From positions 2,232,001 through 2,296,000 of the forward strand of contig NC_089435.1 of the NCBI RefSeq assembly GCF_026210795.1: a stretch of 64,000 nucleotides of DNA, read 5' to 3'. Origin of the DNA: Rhizophagus irregularis (Eukaryota > Glomeromycota > Glomeromycetes > Glomerales > Glomeraceae). The translations under genes and the position numbers were made by a program. Shown piece by piece: positions 33,955-46,599 of the stretch; positions within the stretch are counted from its first letter, which is position 1, and the number at the start of each line of letters is the position of its first letter. The notes below the pieces were generated by a model that ran no database searches, was not told the DNA's origin, and saw only the letters and a program-made list of their open reading frames with translations.

Positions 33955-34199
33955 AGAAGCCTAATAAACAAAGACGTCGCGTACTCCTAAGAAAGGGATG
34001 AAGTGACGTCCGTGGCCAAAATTTCTGCTGATATTTTCAGCAAAGCTAATAGTAAATATTTATTACTTTATTATTTTTATACTTGAATCAATATTAAAAA
34101 AATCATTTTTTTATTTCAGAGTGATAGGATAAAATGAAGATGAAGGTGCACATAAAACACTCCACATATTATTTGTGCAGTTTTCAGTTGTTTTATAAA

Positions 34200-37100
34200 C
34201 TTATTTTTTAGAGAAGTTCTTGAAAAAGGGTGCGTGTCAAATATTAAAAATGCAAAATTTTTTTTTTTTTGATGTTTATACTTATACTTTATATTTGTTA
34301 TCTGACTTTTTATCATTGGATCATATTTATTCCTTTTTTTATTTATCAGTTATAGCACTATTTTGTATTGAAACATTAGACAACAGATGAAAGCTCTCTG
34401 AATGGTGCATTACCAGTTTTCTAGATGGTAAAATGGCTCAAGAGACTTTAAAAGAGGTGTGTATTTTTTTATTTGCAAAGTGGGTAACTTCTTAAGCTAA
34501 AATTAGAACGGATAACTCATTGAGTCGGGGAGTTCACAAATTTTACTTAGGAGGGTACTGGATTTATTTGTTTGGGTTGGGTAAGGGTGAGCAAAGTGGG
34601 TAATTCCTATGAAATTACCTGCTTTTTCTTTTTTATTTTATTTTTATTTTTATTTTTTTATTCCCTTTTTTTCTTTTTTTTTTCTTTTTTTTTTATTTCT
34701 CTTGTTCACTTGATAACCAACTCAAGCAAATAACATCCTACTTTGTTATTGATAAAGTCTGCTAATTCTAAAGGAGGAATTGGCTATGTCTTCTTTACCA
34801 TTAAATAAAAATTTAGCACACTATCAATAATTTTTTCTTTCTCATAATAGGTAAATGCAGAGATTTACTATCACTGGTAAAATGAAGAAATTTTCTAGAG
34901 GAGTTCTTGAAAAAGAGTGTGTATCAAGTATTAAAAATGTGAAAAATTTTTTTTATGTTTATACTTTATATTTGTTATCTGATTTCTTATTATTGAATTG
35001 TATTCAATTATTTATCAATTACAGCATTATTTTGTATTGAAATACTGGACAACAGATGAAAATTCTCTGAATGGAGCATTACTGATTTTTAGATAAGTGT
35101 AAATGGCTTATTAAGAGACTTTAAAAGAGGTGTGTATTTTTTTATTTGCAAAGTGGGTAACTTCCTAAGCTAAAATTAGAACGGATAACTCATTGAGTCG
35201 GGGAGTTCACAAATTTTACTTAGGAGGGTACTGGATTTATTTGTTTGGGTTGTGTAAGGGTGAGCAAAGTGGGTAATTCCTATGAAATTACCTGCTTTTT
35301 CTTTTTTATTTTTATTTTTATTTTTATTTTTTTATTCCCTTTTTTTCTTTTTTTTTATTTTTTTTTATTTCTCTTGTTCACTTGATAACCAACTCAAGCA
35401 AATAACATCCTACTTTGTTATTGATAAAGTCTGCTAATTCTAAAGGAGGAATTGGCTATGTCTTCTTTACCATTAAATAAAAATTTAGCACACTATTAAT
35501 AATTTTTTCTTTCTTATAATAGGTAAATGCAGAGATTTACAATCACTGGTAAAATGAATAAATTTCCTAGAGGGATTCTTGAAAAAGAGTACATATCAAG
35601 TATTAAAAATGTGAAAAATTTTTACTTTATATTTGTTATCTGATTTCTTATTATTGAATTGTATTCAATTATTTATCAATTACAGCAATTTTGTATTGAA
35701 ATACTGGACAACAGATGAAAATTCTTTGAATGGAGCATTACTGATTTTCTAGATGAGTGTAAATGGCTTATTAAGAGACTTTAAAAGAGGTGTGTATTTT
35801 TTTATTTGCAAAGTGGGTAACTTCCTAAGCTAAAATTAGAACGGATAACTCATTGAGTCGGGGAGTTCACAAATTTTACTTAGGAGGGTACTGGATTTAT
35901 TTGTTTGGGTTGGGTAAGGGTGAGCAAAGTAGGTAATTCCTATGAAATTACCTGCTTTTTTATTTTATTTTATTTTATTTTTATTTTTATTTTTTTATTC
36001 CCTTTTTTTTCTTTTTTTTTATTTTTTTTATTTCTCTTGTTTACTTGATAACCAACTCAAGCAAATAACATCCTACTTTGTTATTGATAAAGTCTGCTAA
36101 TTCTAAAGGAGGAATTGGCTATGTCTTCTTTACCATTAAATAAAAATTTAGCACACTATTAATAATTTTTTCTTTCTTATAATAGGTAAATGCAGAGATT
36201 TACAATCACTGGTAAAATGAATAAATTTCCTAGAGGAATTCTTGAAAAAGAGTACATATCAAGTATTAAAAATGTGAAAAATTTTTACTTTATATTTGTT
36301 ATCTGATTTCTTATTATTGAATTGTATTCAATTATTTATCAATTACAGCAATTTTGTATTGAAATACTGGACAACAGATGAAAATTCTTTGAATGGAGCA
36401 TTACTGATTTTCTAGATGAGTGTAAATGGCTTATTAAGAGACTTTAAAAGAGGTGTGTATTTTTTTATTTGCAAAGTGGGTAACTTCCTAAGCTAAAATT
36501 AGAACGGATAACTCATTGAGTCGGGGAGTTCACAAATTTTACTTAGGAGGGTACTGGATTTATTTGTTTGGGTTGGGTAAGGGTGAGCAAAGTAGGTAAT
36601 TCCTATGAAATTACCTGCTTTTTTATTTTATTTTATTTTATTTTTATTTTTATTTTTTTATTCCCTTTTTTTTATTTTTTTTTATTTTTTTTATTTCTCT
36701 TGTTTACTTGATAACCAACTCAAGCAAATAACATCCTACTTTGTTATTGATAAAGTCTGCTAATTCTAAAGGAGGAATTGGCTATGTCTTCTTTACCATT
36801 AAATAAAAATTTAGCACACTATTAATAATTTTTTCATTCTTATAATAGGTAAATGCAGAGTTTTACAATCACTGGTAAAATGAATAAATTTCCTAGAGGA
36901 ATTCTTGAAAAAGAGTACATATCAAGTATTAAAAATGTGAAAAATTTTTACTTTATATTTGTTATCTGATTTCTTATTATTGAATTGTATTCAATTATTT
37001 ATCAATTACAGCAATTTTGTATTGAAATACTGGACAACAGATGAAAATTCTTTGAATGGAGCATTACTGAATTTCTAGATGAGTGTAAATGGCTTATTAA

Positions 37101-38270
37101 GAGACTTTAAAAGAGGTGTGTATTTTTTTATTTGCAAAGTGGGTAACTTCCTAAGCTAAAATTAGAACGGATAACTCATTGAGTCGGGGAGTTCACAAAT
37201 TTTACTTAGGAGGGTACTGGATTTATTTGTTTGGGTTGGGTAAGGGTGAGCAAAGTAGGTAATTCCTATGAAATTACCTGCTTTTTTATTTTATTTTATT
37301 TTATTTTTATTTTTATTTTTTTATTCCCTTTTTTTCTTTTTTTTTATTTTTTTTTATTTCTCTTGTTTACTTGATAACCAACTCAAGCAAATAACATCCT
37401 ACTTTGTTATTGATAAAGTCTGCTAATTCTAAAGGAGGAATTGGCTATGTCTTCTCTACCATTAAATAAAAATTTAGCACACTATTAATAATTTTTTCAT
37501 TCTTATAATAGGTAAATGCAGAGATTTACAATCACTGGTAAAATGAATAAATTTCCTAGAGGAATTCTTGAAAAAGAGTACATATCAAGTATTAAAAATG
37601 TGAAAAATTTTTACTTTATATTTGTTATCTGATTTCTTATTATTGAATTGTATTCAATTATTTATCAATTACAGCAATTTTGTATTGAAATACTGGACAA
37701 CAGATGAAAATTCTTTGAATGGAGCATTACTGATTTTCTAGATGAGTGTAAATGGCTTATTAAGAGACTTTAAAAGAGGTGTGTATTTTTTTATTTGCAA
37801 AGTGGGTAACTTCCTAAGCTAAAATTAGAACAGATAACTCATTGAGTCGGGGAGTTCACAAATTTTACTTAGGAGGGTACTGGATTTATTTGTTTGGGTT
37901 GAGTAAGAGTGAGCAAAGTAGGTAATTCCTATGAAATTACCTGCTTTTTTATTTTATTTTATTTTATTTTTATTTTATTTTTTTATTCCCTTTTTTTATT
38001 TTTTTTATTTTTTTTTATTTCTCTTGTTTACTTGATAACCAACTCAAGCAAATAACATCCTACTTTGTTATTGATAAAGTCTGCTAATTCTAAAGGAGGA
38101 ATTGGCTATGTCTTCTTTACCATTAAATAGAAATTTAGCACACTATTAATAATTTTTTCTTTCTCATAATAGGTACAGTAAATGCAGAGATTTACAATCA
38201 CTGGTAGAATTAAGAAATTTTCTAGAGGAGTTCTTGAAAAAGAATGTGTATCATTAATATTTCATATTAG
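34200..38270 (+). repeat. Tandem array of ~660-bp units
   Basis: The anchor GCAAAGTGGGTAACTT starts at 34475, 35148, 35808, 36471, 37134 and 37797, so the period is 673 then 660-663 bp. Each unit has GAGTCGGGGAGTTCACAAAT, a hairpin made from GGTAATT and AAATTACC, a TTTTA-rich tract, GGAGGAATTGGCTATG and ATGCAGAGATTTACAATCAC. A splice-like site (TTATAATAG then GT) precedes the last block. The middle units are nearly identical and the outer ones diverged, as for recent unequal exchange. Short frames in each unit (MQRFTITGK and so on) end within 40-65 codons and change between units, so I do not call genes. Confidence 0.9.
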
Positions 38271-40480
38271 TCACTCAGACGCCACCAATCATTTCCTTTT
38301 AAATTCGGATTATAATGTTTGGCGTGATCGCCATCACGAGACATTTAGTTTAAAGGCCTTATTATTACACAAATGCTAATTATTACGACTGCTCCTCTTG
38401 AATGTAGTGATACTTCTATATTTAAAGTTTTAAGCATTATAACGAATTTCTTTATTACAAATGAAATTATAAAATAGCCTGGATGATGACACCGAGACGC
38501 TTTCAGTTTTAAAACAATGAATGAATTGGTTTTTGGTTATCGTAGGCCAATTAAAATTTAAATGATCCATTTATCTAATAATAGTAAAAGACACCCTTTC
38601 TATAAAGAAAATTATTCTATTTCCTTTTTGACCATTAAGAGCTGCGGCGCAGTTTTCTGGATTTATTACTTACTGTATTTGGGCGACGTTTATTTTCAAT
38701 ATTGAATAGTAACTATTCAATGAAAATTTAATTACAAAAAATTCAAATACCAGAAATACTGGTGATTTGATATATATATACAGTATATATATGATGTATA
38801 GTTAAAAAAAATGGTCTATTTATTTACTAAAAACCAGAATAAAAAACAAACGCTACACAATAAATATAAAACGCGTTATTTTTAGTATCTTGTTTTCTTA
38901 TAAAAAGTGATAGGAATTTTACAATGAAAAATTTACGTAATTATTTTGTTACTCGTAATATCTAATGTCGCATAAACATAATAGAACATATCCGTACATT
39001 AAAAAATAAATTGGAGCTATGTTATAATTATTGAGTATTGCGTTAAACTAGTTACTAACAAAGTAAATAAGTAAATAAGATTGAAGAAATTTAAAAACCT
39101 TACAAAAGAAGCAATCCATTAAGCTTTTTAAATTTAATGCAAATTTTACCCTAAATAATGTTCCCTGTAAATTGGAATACGAACCTATCGAGTTTTACTT
39201 TAGAAAATTTACGGAAACTTGTCGTTTTTACTACACAATTTTACAACCCTACTTCTTTCTCAAGCGATAATTCTGAATAATTTAACTGAAAAATGAAATA
39301 CAAAACATTACTATTCTTTCTCATTGGTATTCGAACTAGTACCTTTACAAAATTAATTTTACTCTTTTACTTTGTTCTATTTTGTAAATTTTTGAATATT
39401 CTAATCAAACGACTTTTAAAGAAATTAGTTTTTTCACAAAAAAAATAAGAGATTTAGCAATCAAACCTTTGCCATTTTGGCTGTGTAACCATCAATTTAT
39501 CTTTAGTATAATAGGTATTCTCATTTCTAATTTTCTTTTTTTAGTTAATTCCATCGAATTTTTCGTTATCGAACTTATAGAAATAATAGAAATAAAGATT
39601 AACTCTGTCCTCATACTTGCTTTTTTTCACCTTCTAGAATGGTCTTTTTGGCGTCCGGGAATTGAAACACGTGCGTGGGATAGATTAAAATAGTAAATTT
39701 TGTTTATTTGCCTTGTATGATAAAATTTATCTTGCAAAATCTTCGTTATACTAAAAAAAAAAAATTCGTTATAAAAAGGGTTATTTCGTATATGCAGTGC
39801 TGTCTACGCAGTAGCAATGAGTGTCTTCTAAATATTAGATTAGAAAAGGATTCATTCAACTTTCAGTTCTTTTCTCGCAATAATACTATGAAAAAATCGT
39901 CGTATAAAATGTCAAAAAATTTGATTTACTTAAGAAAATGACGAAGATCCTAAACATCTATCAAAATTAAACATTGGAGAATTTCATTTTCATAGAAGTT
40001 TGTTCATTAAATAACTGCCTTCGAAAGAACTGTTTGTAAATTGTATTAATTCGAGAGATTCGATGAATAGTATCAGCGTTACGAATATGTTTATAATAAA
40101 CGGCTTTTTCTGTGAGGTTGTTAAATAACGTGAATTCCAAATTTAATTCATTGCTGGATTATGTCATTATTAAATTGCAACTTATGAACTTCTTGTTAAA
40201 TCTTTTCCGACTTAAGTATTTGCATAGCGCCATTATGAGGAGGTGGAAGTATTCCAAGATAAAAATCTCTCAACACAGTGTAAGACCCACGCCAATAGTA
40301 AACTACGTTGCCACCGTGGTCTTAACAAAAATAATATTTTATTAATAGTATAAAAGTTCAACAAATATATAATGCTTGGTTATAATAATATTTCCTAATT
40401 AGTTAATTTTATAAATTACAATCATAACTTCCGTTAAATTCCATAATTATCGATCCCTTTTCAACGTATAAATTTACCCC
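38271..40480. other. AT-rich intergenic sequence
   Basis: Nothing nameable was found. Open frames of 65-77 codons are hydrophobic or Lys/Asn-rich as expected from composition. Confidence 0.4.
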
Positions 40481-40484
40481 TAAC

Positions 40485-40735
40485 AGCTAAATGATTTTCA
40501 TCAAAATGAAATCTTAAGTTCATAAAAATATTTTATTTCTGCCTTTTGAATTCCGCCATTTTAAATTCTCCTGAAATTTGATCTTAATATTCTGGCATCC
40601 TGATTAAGTTCCTCTTCAGAAAATAATGTTTCTGACCTTTCATCATTATAATCTTTTCAAAATTCACGATTTTTGATCTTCAATCCTATTCCTTATTATA
40701 GTAATACCTTCGAACTTAGATTCTGATTCCCAAGT
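40485..40735 (-). pseudogene. Weak coding remnant
   Basis: On the minus strand TWESESKFEGITIIRNRIED is followed one frame away by KDYNDERSETLFSEEELNQD and ARILRSNFRRI. The charged composition is unlike the hydrophobic chance frames around it, which hints at decayed coding sequence. I do not recognise it and cannot fix its ends. Confidence 0.25.
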
Positions 40736-40778
40736 CTAAAAATAAATATGAACACAAGAACTATGTACATTACACATA

Positions 40779-41017
40779 TAACTGCCCTGACACCCGAAAA
40801 TCTGCCCAAAAAATTCCGCACAGGGCTGGCACTATGCAGTAACACGTGAATAAACAGTGACGACTAAGGGCGTGACAAATAGGATTTTGACTAACCGAAA
40901 AAAACTAAGTCCCTCTGATACTTATAGAAAATGGAAACACAGAGGGACGTGACAGTCGTGACACGTGTGATGAATAAATTTACTATTGCGGAATTTTTTC
41001 GGGTGTCACTGGGGTTA
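40779..41017. mobile_element. MITE with TGACACCCGAAAA inverted ends
   Basis: TAACTGCCCTGACACCCG and, inverted from the right, TAACCCCAGTGACACCCG start the two ends; 18 of 22 bases match, 13 of them in an unbroken run through CCCGAAAA. AAATTCCGC follows within both ends. Inside, GTCCCTCTG and CAGAGGGAC make a second inverted pair. Length 239 bp; no clear target duplication. Confidence 0.65.
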
Positions 41018-41562
41018 ATCTACATATAGTTCAGTTTATACTCGTGATCCAGGATAAAAATCAAACACGCAGTAAGAATTTGTGGATCTTATATAAGAAA
41101 TTTTTTAATTAAATGTGCATAATTATTAACCGGAATGAATCTATAAAAATCATCAAACAATCGACAATGAATGATATATACTGTAACTATGAATTATTTA
41201 AAAGAATGATTTATATGAATGATGATATATTAGGAAAAAAAATTCACACAGATGATCTGGCGTACTATTTATTTCCTTTTATGTATTTTGGGGGGATTTT
41301 AATATTTTTAAAAAAAAAATAAATAAAAAAGGATTCATTTACAGTAGTCAAATTCTTGTGCAATTAAATAGCGTTACCGTTTTTTCGGGATATAAAAAAC
41401 GCGCAAAATACCCTATTTTTTCTGTCAAAAAAAAAAAAAAATCAAAAATCAAAAACCTTCAAGTAAAAAATTAATTCGCCTTTAAATCTTAAATTTCCTA
41501 AATTACCTATATTAATTATTATTCATTTTTTACTTATTATTACCATCTGAATTTTGAACAAC

Positions 41563-42129
41563 ATGAATTCAAATAACCAAAATACACAAGATTATTGTAA
41601 TTTACAAACTGATCAAACTGGAAATAGTCCTTCTCCTCAACAAATTCCTAATAATAATAATAACAATGAAAACATCCAACATACTTTAATTAACAATGTT
41701 GGAGTATCTAATATGAATTTAAACACCTTGCACGTTAATACTATTAATTCTACGACTCTTGCGCCTCATAATATTATATTTGAATTTTATTATCATTTAC
41801 CAAATGATGCTCGTATCTATCGTGTTACTTATTCTGAATTAAACCCATCAGAAAATGTTCAACTCTTGAATAATGGAATTAATCGTATTCCTGATTACCT
41901 ATTGACGCATCATTATAATGTACAATCTCAAATTCAACAACAGATTCAGCAACAAGTCCAACATTCTATCATTTATCAACAAAATAGCATTCAACAACAA
42001 TCTTTCGACACTACTCAACCTATTCCCCAAGTATACTCAACTAGTGACACCTATAATGCAGCAGTAAACGGAACTGTTTCTTATGATATGCAAGATATGG
42101 GAGATACGGGATTCCAGAATTCTTCCTAA
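41563..42129 (+). CDS. Gln/Asn-rich family protein 2 (single core)
   Basis: From ATG 41563 the protein has 188 residues; an in-frame TTG nine bases earlier is not a likely start. The N-terminus is Asn/Gln-rich (NSNNQNTQDY, PNNNNNNEN). The core FEFYYHLPNDARIYRVTYSE, then LNPSENVQLLNNGI, occurs once near residues 84-120. A Gln-rich tail follows (QIQQQIQQQVQHS, NSIQQQSF), ending TGFQNSS. It is the best-preserved family member and gives the ancestral layout; the protein at 8653 has the core doubled. No targeting signal or known fold can be seen. The N- and Q-rich ends suggest disorder around one small folded core; a role in transcription or phase separation is possible but unsupported. Confidence 0.6.
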   Translation: MNSNNQNTQDYCNLQTDQTGNSPSPQQIPNNNNNNENIQHTLINNVGVSNMNLNTLHVNTINSTTLAPHNIIFEFYYHLPNDARIYRVTYSELNPSENVQLLNNGINRIPDYLLTHHYNVQSQIQQQIQQQVQHSIIYQQNSIQQQSFDTTQPIPQVYSTSDTYNAAVNGTVSYDMQDMGDTGFQNSS

Positions 42130-44189
42130 GGACTTAGAGACTCATTATTATATTTAATTGTTTGGTAAATAAAGTTAATTTATTTATTTATTTTTATTTT
42201 ATTTTTAAAGTTCGACAATAAAAGTTAAGATGACGAAATGATAACTCATTTTTAGTATTTACATGATTGTTTAATTTGTTTAGCGTAAATTAAATGATTA
42301 AATGGCCTTTTCCACGTTTTTCTCTATAAAGAATGATTTTATTCAAGGTTTATTTAACTAATTTCATTTTATTATTTTTATATTTTTATATTTTTATTTT
42401 ATCATTGCAATATATGTACGAAGTGGTCTTCAAGTCTAAAAAGTTTTATGAAGCCACAGTTGCTCTATTTTATTTTGTGAATTTGGATTTGTATTAAATT
42501 AGTATTTTTTTTTTCTTTATTATCGATATATTTTGTTTTATTTTATTTTATTCTATGTTTATATATTATTACATCGTACTTTTCTTCTTTTCATCTTATT
42601 TATCAATTCGATAGTATACATATGGGTTGATTACATATCAAGTGGGTGAGTGACATAGTTAGTATAGTTAGTATATGAATTTTATATCGTATATGAAATC
42701 GTATCAATAAACATGTCACGTTTACTATTAAAAAAAAAAGTTTTTTTTTTATGATTAGAACGAAATTCATTAGAATGCTATCCATCCTTTTAAAAAAAAT
42801 TTTTATAACCTTCGAAATTTTTCTTTTCTTTTTTTTTATTTCTAATACCCGTACAAACGTGTTTAAAAATGGTGTATCAACATAAAAATTTCAATATAAT
42901 TAATTGTGTTTTATTTGTTTTAAGACTACTACTAATTTGTAAAGATAAAATTCGGGAGATACAATTATATTTAACTGTTAATCCTTCCTGAAAAATAGTA
43001 TATGATCGTTATTTGAGATAAAAGCTTTTTTCTTTCTTTTATTTCAAAATATTAAAATAAATACATCTAAATTTTTTCAACTATTTACGGAATCCTCATC
43101 ACGTCCTGATGCTCCACTCCTTATTAGTATTACCATCTATAGCAAACCAATCAATTAAGCAAATACAGTACTTTCAAAATACTACATAAATCTTCGTTAC
43201 TGACAATAGTTACTGCTGACAATGGATATTTAGTGATGCGTTTTTTTTTATTTCTTACCTATTCCTTTTTCCGTCATCTCTACTCCACTTTCCCTTAATA
43301 TCCTTCTTCCTCTTTTTGTACTCACTCCCTCCGGCTTTTTAGTATCATTTCCCGGTTTTGCTTTCTTTCTTCGTAAACGAGGTTAGACCCAGTTAAATCC
43401 TGACCGACCAGTGCTGGTAGCCTCTTGTTATTTCTTGAAACTGTCAAAGAACACAACTATCTTTTCTGTTTGTCCTGGAGGGGAAAGTTTAAAAACGATT
43501 TTATTTAGCCATCATCCATCGACATCCACTAGTGGTATTGGAAATTTTGCAACCAATTAGCATTAAAAATAGCCAATTAATACGGAGTTAATAAAAAATA
43601 TAATCATAATTACCAGGAATAGGTACATCTAAATAAACTAAAAGATTGGTTTCAGCGATAATAAATTTTATATACTTGTTTTTTCATCGAAGGTCTACTA
43701 GTTTCTTGAGCGGTGAAATATCATACGATGATCCCAGTATATCTTCAACATTTTGGTTCAGTTCCTCTTCTCCCTACTATTCCCCAAATTCTATTACTTT
43801 TTTTGTTCTTCAGAGGTAGAATTTGTGGCTACATGTTATATGAGGAAGTATTACCTCGTACAACCAACTATGCAAGACTGTTGGTTCATGAGGAATTCTC
43901 CATCTGAGAAGGTACACCCATTCCGAGAGGTAGTAAATCCCCAATTTTTTACAATTTACTTTACAAAGTAGTGATTATTTGGTAGTTAACTGAACAGAGG
44001 GTACAAACGCAATTCTCTTAGGTGATTAGTTCCTCAAATATTCCCGTTTGGTCTTATCATGTGACTCAACTATCAAAATGATATCTCAACTTAGTGTCCA
44101 ATACGGGAACGTATCTGCTACATACACTATTTTGACAACAATTTCTTCTAGTATGTCGGTTATTTATTTAGAAAAAAGGATATAGTATT
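42130..44189. other. Intergenic sequence after Gln-rich gene 2
   Basis: 42440-42690 recurs in part at 51825-52020 (AAGCCACAGTT, TTAGATTAGTATTTTT, ATTACATCGTA). A Lys/Arg-rich minus-strand reading at 43257-43460 may be a coding relic but has no recognisable motif. Nothing else seen. Confidence 0.4.
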
Positions 44190-44420
44190 TTGTAAGGTGA
44201 AGGAAAGACCCTAAATTTCCGTAAAAGGTCGCAAAATGTCCCTATTTTCATTAATTGTTTTGAAATTTTTTGAAAGCTGATATATCCGTTTTTATGTAAC
44301 CTCTATATTTTCTTTTTTTAAGTTGATGTGTCAAGAATAATGTGAAAATTTATGAAAATTTACAAATTAAATTTTTTTACTGCGGAATTACAATATAAAT
44401 TGCAAAATTTCGGGAAAGAG
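44190..44420. repeat. Dispersed repeat, copy 2 (see 7255-7490)
   Basis: Starts GTAAGGTGAAGGAAAGACCC and keeps CTAAATTTCCGTAAAA, TTTTATGTAACCTC and TGCAAAATTTCGGG in the order of the first copy. Confidence 0.5.
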
Positions 44421-44790
44421 TTATTTATTTGTTTGTAGGTCAACATTCTGTAATATAATTTCTCTCGTCCTACAAAAGGACAATCAAATATAAATTAGGT
44501 TTAGTGAAAATTACTTTATTACACAATTTATTTACACAAAGTCTATTTTTAGTTAAAATCTTGGTTTGTGGCAGGGCAGTAAAAAAATTTTTTTTATTTC
44601 TAAATAGACTCCCAATGAGGTATTCAGCCATCAGATATGATATAGTTACTACAAAATTTTCTGAAAGAAAAAAGGCCGAAAAATTTTTATTAAATGCAAA
44701 TTTTTACTTTGAATAATATTCAAATTAGAAAATTTACAAAAAATTAGTAAGTTTTAATAATTCTTTTTATTAATTTGATTTTGAAAAAAC

Positions 44791-45150
44791 ATGAATTCGA
44801 ATAATCAAACTGCACAGGATTATTCTAGTTTTACCAATAGATCAAACTGGAAAGGTAGCTTCGCATATTTACAAATTCTTGATATAGTATTCAACAATTT
44901 CAACATGACTCAATTCTATACGCCTTATACATAAATAGTACTAATACCGCAACTCCGTACCTTAAAACGATACATTTGAATTTTACTTTCCTTTACCAAA
45001 CGATACACGTACCTATCACGTTACATATCAGTATACCGAATTACACCCATTAGAAAATGCGAGACTCTTGAATAATACTGATTACCAGTTGTGACACCTA
45101 CAGTAAAAGATACTGTACGAGAAATACAGGATCCCAGAATTCTTCCTAAG
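44791..45150 (+). pseudogene. Gln-rich family member 3, decayed
   Basis: It starts ATGAATTCGAATAATCAAAC, matching the start of the intact gene at 41563. Pieces of the core (TTTGAATTTTACTTTC, CCGAATTACACCCATTAGA) and the end (CCCAGAATTCTTCCTAAGG) remain in order. The Gln tail is mostly deleted and the frame is broken several times; about 360 bp remain of 567. Confidence 0.7.
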
Positions 45151-45593
45151 GGCTAAGGAACTATTTCCTCTTTTTTTTTATTTTACTTTTAAAGTTCGAA
45201 ATAAAAGTTCCATCATGAAATGATAAATAAATCTTTATACAACTAAGCTAAAATATTTAATTTTAAGTTATTAAATTAGCTTTAATCTTACATTAATACT
45301 ATAAATTTTTTAACATAACCAAATGGTCCTTATCAATATTATTTTATAACCTGAGGGTAGAAATTTAGCTTTTGCAAATGAAAATTCAACTTTAATTTTT
45401 TGTGTAAAGTTTATTTATTTTATTTCTTTTCATTTTATTTCTTTTTTTTTTTTTTGATTATTATTACATTTCATTATTTTTCGATTATTTTGTTTTATTT
45501 TTCTTGATTTTTTTTATAATTAGAATAAGAATGTTCAATAAAAATAAATTTTATTTTATTTTTATTTATAAAAATTATTCATAATTAGTATTA

Positions 45594-45677
45594 TTTATTT
45601 CATGGGGAGTTGGGAATAATAGGGGTTTTTTCCCTTCGGGAAAAAAACCCTAATGTTCCCCTTCCCATGAAATAAAT
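45594..45677. mobile_element. 84-bp near-perfect palindrome inside the duplication
   Basis: ATTTATTTCATGGG and CCCATGAAATAAAT are the outer arms, and GGGGTTTTTTCCC and GGGAAAAAAACCC the inner ones, with a tiny loop. The sister copy at ~52465 reads straight through TTATTTCATGGGTAATCC, so this is an insertion or an expansion in one copy only. Confidence 0.65.
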
Positions 45678-46413
45678 GGGAGCATGTCACTCATTAAATA
45701 TTAACTATTTTAAACTTAACTATTTTAAACTAAAATTAGTAATTTCCCGGCTATCTGTATGAGACCGGGAAATAACTAAACGAAGATTCCCGGTCATTTA
45801 TGAACTCAGATAAGAAGGTGATCATGAGTGACACTTAATGCGACAGGGGATTATTTTGTTAATCCAATTAACAAAAAGAGTTTTAAAATTAAAATTGTTA
45901 ATTATTTTAATATCTAATATACCTAATATATTTTTTTAATCAAAAGTGTTTACTATCATATTTTTCGTATTTTATTAGTAATATAAATATTGTTACAATT
46001 TTGAGTTGTAAAATTTAATAAATTATTCAAAAGTAAATTATGTATTTAATATAGAAAATTATTTCGATTTTTTTTTTCTAGTAATTATTAATAATTTTTT
46101 AATATATAATTTTTGAATTATTGTTTCTTTTATTTAAAATTCTTTATTTATATCAGATAATTCATATGGTTTGTTTTACATGAACATTATGGTATTGGAA
46201 GAAAATTTGATTTCGTTAATGCGAAATTAAAGAAAGGAATAGAGTGAGAAGTATATAGAAGTTAAAAAACCAGTCCGTGTTTTATTTATACTGAAAAAGA
46301 TCGCGTGAAAAATTTGACAAAGTCAAATTATTGATCAATGAGAAAAAATAAATGTAAAACCGGAATAGTAAGAATAATATTAATATACAGTATAAAAGAA
46401 TTAATATATAAAT

Positions 46414-46565
46414 ATCACCGGTGAATTTATGATGTAATGCCGGCCAGCGTTTTATTATATTTATAATTCTGGCCCAAAGTACATCATAATGCTGGACTCA
46501 TATAGGCGGATTTGGCGAATGTCGATCATCAAAGTGAACCAAATCTGCCCATATGTGCTGGCGGG
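46414..46565. mobile_element. MITE with nested CATATGGGC palindrome (copy 1)
   Basis: CACCGGTGAATTTATGATGT and the facing AAGTACATCATAATGCTGG form an outer hairpin. Inside its end a 57-bp inner palindrome (CATATAGGCGGATTTGG facing CCAAATCTGCCCATATG) is inserted. Same structure at 53213-53375; the 122-bp element at 61753 is a version without the insert. Confidence 0.55.
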
Positions 46566-46599
46566 CGACTGCCGTAACAAAATGCATTAACAATGCAAG

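Noticed and set aside
34475-38000. Tandem ribosomal DNA
   Set aside because: The 660-bp AT-rich unit has no rRNA-like conserved sequence.
34855-38379. Repeated MQRFTITGK frames in the tandem array
   Set aside because: They end at different places in each unit, have no conserved protein after ~20 residues, and sit in a noncoding-looking repeat.
43257-43460. Lys/Arg-rich minus-strand reading
   Set aside because: Coding-like composition but frames change every 30-40 codons and no motif is recognisable.
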